DNA of 64,000 bases from Paenibacillus artemisiicola (GTDB lineage: Bacteria; Bacillota; Bacilli; Paenibacillales; Paenibacillaceae), in assembly GCF_017652985.1 (NCBI RefSeq), contig NZ_JAGGDJ010000005.1, forward strand, positions 124,001 through 188,000, read 5' to 3'. A program made the translations under genes and the position numbers. Below the pieces are notes generated by a model. That model did no database searches. It saw only the letters and a program-made list of their open reading frames with translations, and had not been told where the DNA came from. Below are positions 1-6,915 of the stretch, one piece after another; the first letter of the stretch is position 1; each line of letters starts with the position of its first letter.

Positions 1-873
1 ACCCACCCGGACCGGACGAAGCTGTTCCCGGCGCTGAACGGCGAAGGCATGCTGCCCGTCCGCCTGGCGCTGCCGATGAGCGAGGACCGAAGCGTGCTTC
101 GCACGAGCCTGCTGCCGCAGCTGCTCGAGACGGCCGCGTACAACCGCAACCGCAAAACCGACGACGTCGCGATTTTCGAAATCGGCAGCGTCTTCCATAC
201 GGACGAAGAAACGCTCACGCGCCTGCCGCAGGAGAAGCATCGCTTGGCCGTGCTGCTGACGGGCAGCCGCGTCCGCGCGGAATGGAACCGCAAGGCGGAG
301 GCATACGACTTCTACGACGCGAAAGGCATCCTCGAATCGCTGGTGGACGCGCTCGGCGTCGGCGGGGAGATCGGCTACGAAGCGGCGCGGCCGGCGCACA
401 TGCATCCGGGCCGGACGGCCGCCGTCGTCTTCCGCGGCGAACGCGGTCCCGTCACGATCGGGTACCTGGGCCAGCTGCACCCTTCCGTCCAGCTGGAGCA
501 GGACCTCGCGGATACGTACGTGCTCGAGATCGAGCTTGCGCCGCTCTATGACCACGCGAACTTCGAGATCGTCTACAAAGCCCTGCCGCGCTACCCGGCG
601 ATGGAACGCGATATCGCCGTCGTGCTGGACCGCGGCGTGGAAGCCGGCAAGCTGACGCAAGCCGCTGCCGAAACGGCCGGCGAGCTCTTGGAATCGATCC
701 GGATCTTCGACATCTATACGGGCGAGAAGCTCGGCGAGGACAAGAAGAGCGTCGCGCTGTCGCTGGTTTACCGCCACGGCGAGCGCACGCTGACGGACGA
801 AGAAGTAACGGAGCTGCACGGCAAGGTCGTAACAAAATTGGAACAATCTTTTGGGGCAGAATTGCGTAAATAG
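1..873 (+). CDS. pheT: Phenylalanine--tRNA ligase beta subunit, C-terminal part
   Basis: The reading frame is open from base 1, so the gene starts upstream and 290 residues are visible. PheT pairs with PheS to charge tRNA-Phe in the cytoplasm. The last ~95 residues (from about YKALPRYPAMERDIAVV to the end) match the ferredoxin-fold anticodon-binding (FDX-ACB) domain that closes bacterial PheT, with the typical 'PRYPAMERDIAVV' opening and 'IFDIYTGEKLGEDKKS' segment. The part before it fits the catalytic-like B6/B7 core. A strong terminator follows 15 bp after the stop codon. The next gene is zapA, as in Bacillus, which supports the assignment. Confidence 0.95.
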   Translation, partial: THPDRTKLFPALNGEGMLPVRLALPMSEDRSVLRTSLLPQLLETAAYNRNRKTDDVAIFEIGSVFHTDEETLTRLPQEKHRLAVLLTGSRVRAEWNRKAEAYDFYDAKGILESLVDALGVGGEIGYEAARPAHMHPGRTAAVVFRGERGPVTIGYLGQLHPSVQLEQDLADTYVLEIELAPLYDHANFEIVYKALPRYPAMERDIAVVLDRGVEAGKLTQAAAETAGELLESIRIFDIYTGEKLGEDKKSVALSLVYRHGERTLTDEEVTELHGKVVTKLEQSFGAELRK

Positions 874-888
874 GCAGGAGATGCCATG

Positions 889-942
889 AGCCGCATCGAA
901 TTAGTTCCTTACGAACGCTAATTCGGTGCGGCTTTGTTTTTT
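889..942 (+). terminator. Rho-independent terminator after pheT
   Basis: A 16-bp inverted repeat (AGCCGCATCGAATTAG at 889-904 and its near-perfect complement at 918-933) is followed by a T-rich run (TTGTTTTTT). It ends the pheST transcript. Between it and zapA (943-1179) no gene was found; a 16-bp cre-like sequence lies at 1039-1054. Confidence 0.9.
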
Positions 943-1038
943 CCGCAGACGGGAGAATGCAGGCTTGTTTGCCGCTTCTTTCTATATTTTGGAATAAAAC
1001 GCGAAAAGCCGAATGGTTCTAGGCTGGATCAGCCGTAT

Positions 1039-1054
1039 CGAAAGCGTTTGCGGC
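1039..1054. promoter_or_regulatory. cre-like sequence upstream of zapA
   Basis: CGAAAGCGTTTGCGGC matches 11 of 14 positions of the CcpA cre consensus (mismatches at both ends and one inner position). The identical 16 bases recur at 47527-47542 upstream of the SLH-protein gene. Either a weak catabolite-repression site or a LacI-family operator; unproven. Confidence 0.3.
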
Positions 1055-1179
1055 GGCCGGATTCCGGCATGCGGCGGCGGCAAGCCGCCCGGCGGAGGTC
1101 CGGTTCGGCGGAAAATGGGCGGAGGCCCTTCGAGAACGCGCAAATAAATGTTCACCCGGAACAATAGGAGGCTACCCTC

Positions 1180-4100
1180 ATGAACGCTGCCGATCGGACA
1201 CGCGTGACGGTTGATATATACGGTAATCAATTCAAACTGACAGGCCATAACAATCCCGATTACATCAAACGGATTGCCGCTTTCGTGGACGACAATCTGC
1301 ATAAGCTGGCGAAAGGCTATCCGCGCCTCGACCTTCCGAAGCTGGCGATGCTGGCCTCGGTGCAAATGGCGGAGGACGTGTTCCGCCTGCGCGCCGAGAA
1401 CGAGCGCATGCACGAGACGGAGGAGCGCCGCCGGGCGGCCGTGGCCGAAATGGAACAGGCGAAGCGGTTGCTGGACGAGCTGCAGGCGCAGATGGAAGCC
1501 GAGCGGCTGGACGCGGAAGCCGCGCTCGAAGCGGAGCGCGGCCGGGCAAGCGCCGAGCTGAAGGAACGTCTCGAAGCGGCGCTGCGCGAAGCCGAAGCGA
1601 AGCACGCGAAGGCGGAGGCCGACGCGCGCGAAGAGCTGGACCGCGTCCGCAAGGAGCTGGAGGAACAGCAGCTGCAGGAGATGCTGGCGGCGCAGGCCGA
1701 GCTCGAACGCGCGCAGGAAGCGCACGAATCCGCGTTGGAAGCGGCGCGGGAAGAGCGCGAGCGGCTGATTGCCGAGCACGCGCTCGGGCGCGAGGAGGCC
1801 GAGGCGGCGTTCGCGCGCGTGCGCGAAGAGCTGGAGCTGGAGCGCGAGCTCGAACGGGAGAGCGCGCACGAAGAAATGGAACGGCTGAGCGCGATGCTGC
1901 AGGGCCGGACGGAAGAGGCGCTCCGCGAAGCGGAAGCGCAGGCCGCCCTCGAGCGGGAAGCCGCCGCGGAAGAGCTCGCGCGCGTGCGCGAGGCGCTCGA
2001 AGCCGAGCTGGCGACCGCGCGCGGCGAGCTCGAGCGCGAGCAGGGACGTCATGCCGACACCGCGCGCGAAGGGCAGGACGCCTTGGTCCTTGCGCGGATG
2101 GAGGCCGAGGAGTCGCTGGCCGCGGAGCGCGAAGCGGCGGCCGCGGAGCTGGCGCGGACGCGGGCGACGCTCGAAGCGGAGCTGCGGTCGCTGCGCGAAT
2201 CGCTCGAAACCGAGCTGGCGCGGCAGCGGGAAGCGCTGGAGCAGGAGCGCGAAGGCCGTCTGATGGAAGCCCTCGAAGCCGAAGAAGCGCTTGAGCGGCT
2301 GAAGCAAGAAGCCGATGCGGTCCGGGCAGCGGAGCGGGAAGCGGCCAACGCCGAGCTGGCGCGCGTCCGCGAAGCCGGGGAGCGCGAGCTGGAACGGGCG
2401 CGGGCGGAAGCCGAGGCGGCGCTTGCGAGCGCGCGGGAAGACGCGGAGTCGGAGCTGGGGCGCCTCCGCGAGACGCTGGAAGCCGAGCTGGCGCAGGCGC
2501 GCGCGGAGCACGAAGCCGAGCGGGCGCGCGAGCGCGAGGATCGCGAGCTGGCCGAGCTCGAGGCGCTCGAAGCGCACGAGGAGGCGCTGCGCGAAGCGGA
2601 TGCGCGCGCGGCGGCCGAGCGCGAGGCGCACGAGCAGGCTAGGCGCGAGGCGGAGGCACAGGCCGCCGCGGAGCGCGAGGCGATCGCGGAGCGGCTGCGC
2701 GAAGCGGAAGCCCGCGCGACGCCCGAGCGCGAGGCGCACGAGGCGGCAATGTCCGCGGCGCGGGATGCGGCCGCGGCGGAGCTGGCGCGCGAGCGCGAGG
2801 ACAGCGAGCTGGCGGAGCTCGAGGCGCTCGAAGCGCACGAGCAGGCGCTGCGCGAAGCGCAAGCCCGCGCGGCGGCCGAGCGCGAGGCGCATGAAGCGGC
2901 GCTGCGCGAAGCCGAAGCGGCGCTCGCCGAGGAGCGCGGCGCGTACGAGCAAATGCTGCTCGCCGCGGCGGCGCGCGCGGGCGGGGAGCGCAAGTCGCAC
3001 GAGGACGCGCTCCAAGCGGCCGAGGCGCGGGCCGCAGCCGAACGCGAAGCGGCGGAACTCGCGGCCGCGGAAGAGCTGGAGCGCCTGCGGCAAGCGGCGG
3101 CGCTGGAAGCCGCGCAGCTGCGCGAGGCGCTCGAGCTGCAGCTCGCGGAGCATCGCCGGGCGATGGAAGCGCAGCTCGGGCAGCAGCGCGAAGAAGCGCG
3201 GGCGGAGCTCGAGCGCGAACGCGAAGCCGCGCTGCTCGAGCTGATCGAGGCGCAGGAGAAGCACGAGGAGGACGTGAAGCGCGAACGGGCCTTGCAGGAA
3301 GCGACGGCGGCGGCGGCGGCCGAGCAGCTGGCGGAAGCGCGGGCCGGATTGCTGGCGCAGCTGGAGCAGGCGCGCGAGGAAGCGGCGGCGGAAGCCGAGC
3401 GTCTGCGCGAAGCCGCCGGCCAGGAAGCGGAGCGCCTTCGCGGCGAGGCCGCGCGCGAAGCCGCCCTGGCTGCTGAAAGCGAAGCCGCGCTGCGGGAGCA
3501 GCTGGCCGAGCTGCGCGCGGCGCTTGAAGATGAGCGGGCGGCGGCGGAGGCGCTGCTGGCGCGGGAGCGCGAGACCGCGCAGGCGCTGCTCGACGAGGCG
3601 CTGGAGGAAGGAGCGGCCGAAGCCGCCGCGCTCGCGGACGAACACCGGACGGCGCTGGAAGCCGCCCGCGCGGAAGCGGCCGAGCGCGAGCAATCGCTGC
3701 GCGGCGAGCTCGACGCGCGCGGCGAAGAACGGCTTCGTCTTGCGGAGCAGCTGGACCGCGCGAAAGCCGAGCTGGAACGGCTGCGGATAGAGCTGGCGGA
3801 CGCGCAGGAGAGCGGCGAGCTGCTGCTAGTGGAAGCGGCCGAGCAGGAAGAAACGCAGCGGAAGGCGATCGAGCGGCTGCAGCAGGAGCTTCGCGAGCGG
3901 GAATACGCCGCGGAGCAGCTGTCCCAGCAGGCCGAGCAGCTGGCGCGCGGCGAGCAGCGCCGCGCGGCGGCGCTCGAAGAGCAGGAGCGGCGGGTCGGCG
4001 AGCTGGAAGCGGAGCTGAGGGATGCGCGGGCAAGCGCCGACGACTACCGGCAGCTGCAGCTCGAGCTGCAGCAGGAGCGCGACGGCATCCGGCGGGAGCT

Positions 4101-4554
4101 CGAGGCGTTGAACGAACGGAACGCCGAGCTGACGGAGAGGCTGCAGGCTGCCGAGGACCGCGCGGCCGAGCTCATGGGCGAGGCACGCCACTATATGGCG
4201 GAGTCGGAACGGGTGGCCGACGAAGCTGCCGCCGAGCTGGAGCGCCGGACGCGGGCCGCCGAAGCCGAGTTGGAGCTGGCGAGGCGCGAGGCCGCGGCGC
4301 ACGCGGAGTCGGAAGCCGGACTGCTAGATCAGCTGAGGCTCGTCGAGGAACAGGCGCTCCGGTTGCAGGATCGGCCGGAGCATGACGGGCGGCTCACGGA
4401 ACTGGAAGCGGCTTTGAACGACGCGGTGCAGGACAAGGAGTCGCTGCTCGGCGTCCATGAACAGCTGAAGGTGGAGCACGGCAAGCTGACGACGGAATAC
4501 CGGAAGCTGCAGACCGAATTCAACGACTGGCTCGAACTGATCGAGAACAGCTAG
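1180..4554 (+). CDS. zapA: ZapA-type cell-division protein with ~1,000-residue coiled-coil extension
   Basis: Residues 1 to about 85 are a standard ZapA domain (start 'TRVTVDIYGNQFKLTG', then 'IKRIAAFVDDNLHKLA', then 'LAMLASVQMAEDVFRLR'), which binds FtsZ and stabilises the Z ring. Bacillus ZapA stops near 85 residues. Here the chain continues to 1,124 residues, almost entirely Glu/Ala/Arg/Leu heptads with few helix breakers, i.e. one very long predicted coiled coil. A block of about 36 residues ('ELAELEALEAHE...') recurs 87 residues apart (DNA 2527 and 2788), showing growth by internal duplication. The last ~50 residues ('KLTTEYRKLQTEFNDWLELI') lose the repeat pattern. RBS TAGGAGG lies 7 bp before the ATG. 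The position after pheT is the conserved zapA slot. Long antisense open frames through this gene are composition artefacts. Confidence 0.85.
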   Translation: MNAADRTRVTVDIYGNQFKLTGHNNPDYIKRIAAFVDDNLHKLAKGYPRLDLPKLAMLASVQMAEDVFRLRAENERMHETEERRRAAVAEMEQAKRLLDELQAQMEAERLDAEAALEAERGRASAELKERLEAALREAEAKHAKAEADAREELDRVRKELEEQQLQEMLAAQAELERAQEAHESALEAAREERERLIAEHALGREEAEAAFARVREELELERELERESAHEEMERLSAMLQGRTEEALREAEAQAALEREAAAEELARVREALEAELATARGELEREQGRHADTAREGQDALVLARMEAEESLAAEREAAAAELARTRATLEAELRSLRESLETELARQREALEQEREGRLMEALEAEEALERLKQEADAVRAAEREAANAELARVREAGERELERARAEAEAALASAREDAESELGRLRETLEAELAQARAEHEAERAREREDRELAELEALEAHEEALREADARAAAEREAHEQARREAEAQAAAEREAIAERLREAEARATPEREAHEAAMSAARDAAAAELAREREDSELAELEALEAHEQALREAQARAAAEREAHEAALREAEAALAEERGAYEQMLLAAAARAGGERKSHEDALQAAEARAAAEREAAELAAAEELERLRQAAALEAAQLREALELQLAEHRRAMEAQLGQQREEARAELEREREAALLELIEAQEKHEEDVKRERALQEATAAAAAEQLAEARAGLLAQLEQAREEAAAEAERLREAAGQEAERLRGEAAREAALAAESEAALREQLAELRAALEDERAAAEALLARERETAQALLDEALEEGAAEAAALADEHRTALEAARAEAAEREQSLRGELDARGEERLRLAEQLDRAKAELERLRIELADAQESGELLLVEAAEQEETQRKAIERLQQELREREYAAEQLSQQAEQLARGEQRRAAALEEQERRVGELEAELRDARASADDYRQLQLELQQERDGIRRELEALNERNAELTERLQAAEDRAAELMGEARHYMAESERVADEAAAELERRTRAAEAELELARREAAAHAESEAGLLDQLRLVEEQALRLQDRPEHDGRLTELEAALNDAVQDKESLLGVHEQLKVEHGKLTTEYRKLQTEFNDWLELIENS

Positions 4555-4574
4555 ACCGCGGAGCGGCTTGAAGA

Positions 4575-4643
4575 AAAGGACAGCATCCGAGCTCGGCCGG
4601 GTACGATAACCGGTCGAATTCTCTGGAGACGCTGTCCTTTTTT
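4575..4643 (+). terminator. Terminator after zapA
   Basis: AAAGGACAGC (4575-4584) pairs with GCTGTCCTTT (4631-4640), leaving a long loop, and is followed by T residues. It could also act for transcripts reading the other way. Confidence 0.75.
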
Positions 4644-4731
4644 GTCGGGTATGACGGTGTCGAAAGCAAAAACCGTGACGGACCGAATCGCGCATTTCGT
4701 CGATTCGGGCGCATGCGCTCCTCTTCCTCGA

Positions 4732-4821
4732 ACATTCTCGGGCCTCCGGCCAATCTCCGGCTTTAAGCCAATCTCCGGCTTTAAGCCATTCCCGGGCCTC
4801 CAGCCATTCTCAGCTTCAAAG
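4732..4821. repeat. 18-bp degenerate tandem repeat, five units
   Basis: Units of 18 bp start at 4732, 4750, 4768, 4786 and 4804. The units at 4750 and 4768 are identical (CCAATCTCCGGCTTTAAG) and the others are diverged. The array lies in the gap between the convergent zapA and SDR genes. No open frame with a ribosome site uses it. Confidence 0.8.
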
Positions 4822-4901
4822 CTTCTACGCGCTCCGGCCTTTCTCTCCGATCTCGGCCTTTACGTACCATGGAAAGTTTTGCCGCGCTGCCTTCCGCGCC
4901 G

Positions 4902-5588
4902 TCAGCTGGCGACGATGCCGCCCGTCTGCCCGTGCTCCGGAAGCGAAGCGAGCCGCACCAGCTCCGGCGCGACCAGCTGCGGATCCTGTCCCGTCGCGTG
5001 CATCTCCGAGCGGATCGTCCCGGGATTGAAAGCATTGACGAGAATGCCGTGGCTTTGCTCTTCGTCGGCGGTCGTCCGCGTGAGCGATTCCAGCCCTGCC
5101 TTGGAGGCGCTGTAGGCGGCATACCCGCCCGCGCCGTTGTCCGCGAGTCCGGACGTGACGTTGACGATGCGCCCGTACCGGCTGCCGCGCATCAGCGGCA
5201 GCACTTCGCGCGTCATCAGGAACGGCCCGGTCAAATTGGTCGCCAGCTGCCGGTTCCATTCCTCGAGGTCCATCTCCAGCACGGTCCCCGGCTCGAACGT
5301 TGCGGCGTTGTTCAGGAGGATGTCGACCGTGCCGAACTGGGCATAGACCCAGCCGACGGCATGCCGGACGTCCTGTTCGGACGTGACGTCCGCCTGGATG
5401 ACGATAGCTCTGCCGGTGCCTCCCGCCGCCCGGATCGCCGCCGCCGTCTCTTCGAGCTTGGCGATCCGCCGGCCGACGAGCGCGACGTGCGCGCCTTCCG
5501 CGGCGAAGGCGAGCGCGGCCGCCCGGCCGAGACCGGTGCCCGCTCCCGTAATGATCGCGACCCGTCCTTGCAGTTTGCCTGTTGCCAT
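4902..5588 (-). CDS. SDR-family NAD(P)-dependent oxidoreductase
   Basis: Short-chain dehydrogenase of 228 residues. It shows the TGxxxGxG cofactor motif (TGAGTGLG, about residues 15-22), the NNA motif (LLNNAATF), a serine in VTSG and the catalytic YxxxK (YAAYSASK). The likely substrate is an alcohol or ketone; it cannot be named from sequence. The ATG at 5588 is chosen because GAAGGGGTGG lies 6-8 bp upstream, whereas the longer frame to 5660 has none. The C-terminus ends at GGIVAS, about 10-15 residues shorter than many family members, which usually continue with a substrate-loop tail. It is flanked by convergent zapA on one side and the cupredoxin gene on the other. Confidence 0.8.
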   Translation of the reverse strand: MATGKLQGRVAIITGAGTGLGRAAALAFAAEGAHVALVGRRIAKLEETAAAIRAAGGTGRAIVIQADVTSEQDVRHAVGWVYAQFGTVDILLNNAATFEPGTVLEMDLEEWNRQLATNLTGPFLMTREVLPLMRGSRYGRIVNVTSGLADNGAGGYAAYSASKAGLESLTRTTADEEQSHGILVNAFNPGTIRSEMHATGQDPQLVAPELVRLASLPEHGQTGGIVAS

Positions 5589-5781
5589 GAAGTCCACCCC
5601 TTCGTCGGTTCTTGTGTTGCGGACATCGTACCAAACGACGGGGGCACGAGGAATAGGCACGGTATCAGACTTTCTTATGAAGGACCGGCGTTAACGCGAT
5701 ATTTCCGCGGTTCGGGCTTGGAATCGCGGCTTCATCAGGGATATTGATGAACGTCATCAGAATTCGCTATGGCTCCCGGGC

Positions 5782-5825
5782 AAAAAGAAACCCGGCTCCG
5801 GGCATGGGATGCATGCCGGACCGGG
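5782..5825 (-). terminator. Terminator of the cupredoxin lipoprotein gene
   Basis: Read on the minus strand, CCCGGTCCGGCATG pairs with CATGCCCGGAGCCGGG and is followed by TTTCTTTTTG. It sits just after the stop codon of the 5836-6228 gene. Confidence 0.85.
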
Positions 5826-5835
5826 CTACGGTCGT

Positions 5836-6228
5836 TTATTGCACGACGATTTTGGCGACCATCTTGGCATGGCCGGTGCCGCAAGGCACGTCGCAATGGA
5901 ACTCGTACGTGCCGGCGTCGTTGATCGTGACGACCTTCGGCTTGCCGGAGTCGAGCTTGACGTCGAGGTCGGGAATCTCGACCCCGTGCACGCCGTCTTC
6001 GGATACGAGCGTCAGCTCGGTCGGTTCGCCCTTCTTGATCGTATATTCGGGCTGGTCGAATTCGTAGCGCTTCGCCTTGATCGTAATTTTCGCGGCCGCG
6101 GCCGTGCCGGTTTCCTCGACGCTGCCGCTGTTGCCGGCGTTCGAGCCGGAATCGGATTTCGATCCGCAGGCGGCCAGAATGAAGATCGCGGCGGCGAGCA
6201 TGACGGCCATGAGCAGTAATTTTTTCAC
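5836..6228 (-). CDS. Cupredoxin lipoprotein with a CuA-type copper site
   Basis: 130 residues. An N-terminal signal segment (VKKLLLMAVMLAAAIFILAAC) ends in a lipobox, so the protein is predicted to be lipid-anchored outside the membrane. A Ser/Gly/Asn linker leads to a cupredoxin fold of ~90 residues. The C-terminal motif HCDVPCGTGHAKM has the C-x3-C-x3-H-x2-M spacing of the binuclear CuA centre of cytochrome oxidase subunit II, and the upstream HGVEIPDL can supply the second histidine. The two transmembrane helices of subunit II are absent, so it is a stand-alone CuA domain, possibly an electron carrier or copper donor. The GTG at 6228 is chosen because AAGGGGAG precedes it by ~9 bp. Confidence 0.85.
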   Translation of the reverse strand: MKKLLLMAVMLAAAIFILAACGSKSDSGSNAGNSGSVEETGTAAAAKITIKAKRYEFDQPEYTIKKGEPTELTLVSEDGVHGVEIPDLDVKLDSGKPKVVTINDAGTYEFHCDVPCGTGHAKMVAKIVVQ

Positions 6229-6318
6229 GAAACGTGACTCCCCTTCCCTAATCTGGAATGCTGCCATTCCAGTATAGCGCGAACGGGACGAAATTACTGT
6301 GACGAACTATTGAATCCG

Positions 6319-6681
6319 TTACGCCCGATCCTTGTCCCGTCCCGCTTCGTACGGCGTCGCGACCGGAATGAACAAGTCGATGATGCCGATGACGAGCGCG
6401 GCCAGAATGGCGCCGAGCCACGTCACCGATACGCCGCTGACGATGAACTGAGCCACCCAGATGACGACCGCGCTCATGATGAAGCCGACGATGCCCCGCC
6501 CGAACGGCGTGACCCGTTTGCCGAAAATGCCTTCCACGATCCAGCCCAGCGCGGCGATGACGAGCGCAAGCAGCAGCGCGCTCCAGAATCCGCCGACGCT
6601 GAATTGCGGAACAATGTAACCGACGATCATCAGGACGATCGCGGAGACGATAAACCGTACGACATGACCCAGAAAATGCAT
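6319..6681 (-). CDS. Phage-holin-family / YvlD-like integral membrane protein
   Basis: 120 residues with four hydrophobic segments (HVVRFIVSAIVLMIVGYIV, FWSALLLALVIAALGWIV, GIVGFIMSAVVIWVAQFIV, WLGAILAALVIGIIDLFI). This layout fits the YvlD/'phage holin family 4 superfamily' membrane proteins common in Firmicutes, which are chromosomal and not linked to lysis. The ATG at 6681 has GCAGGAGG 9 bp upstream; the longer frame to 6867 has no ribosome site. Role unknown; members are often tied to envelope stress in Bacillus. Confidence 0.75.
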   Translation of the reverse strand: MHFLGHVVRFIVSAIVLMIVGYIVPQFSVGGFWSALLLALVIAALGWIVEGIFGKRVTPFGRGIVGFIMSAVVIWVAQFIVSGVSVTWLGAILAALVIGIIDLFIPVATPYEAGRDKDRA

Positions 6682-6915
6682 ATCGATTTCAACCTCCTGC
6701 AAAGTATAGTGGTCAAGCGCCGGCCGGGGCCTGTTTCGCTTCGTCCGCGCGGCAAGCGGCGGCCGGCTTACCAAGAAGCATGACACTTCCCGTGTACATG
6801 TTTCCCGTGTACATGTAGTGTTGCCTTTTCCGGCGGGACCATGCATGGAATCGGACGGTCGTAGCATACGGAGAACGCTTCGGCTATAATAGGAAACGAG
6901 AGGAGTTGTGCTCGC

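Noticed and set aside
982-3693. 903-codon open frame on the minus strand across zapA
   Set aside because: It mirrors the Glu/Ala/Arg codon bias of the coiled coil (GAG/GCG/CGC read as CTC/CGC/GCG). The product is Arg/Leu/Phe-rich without any domain, and the plus strand has a ribosome site and a recognised ZapA domain.
6319-6681. Prophage holin
   Set aside because: No other phage genes are nearby; the four-helix pattern fits the chromosomal YvlD-like family that shares the holin-family label.
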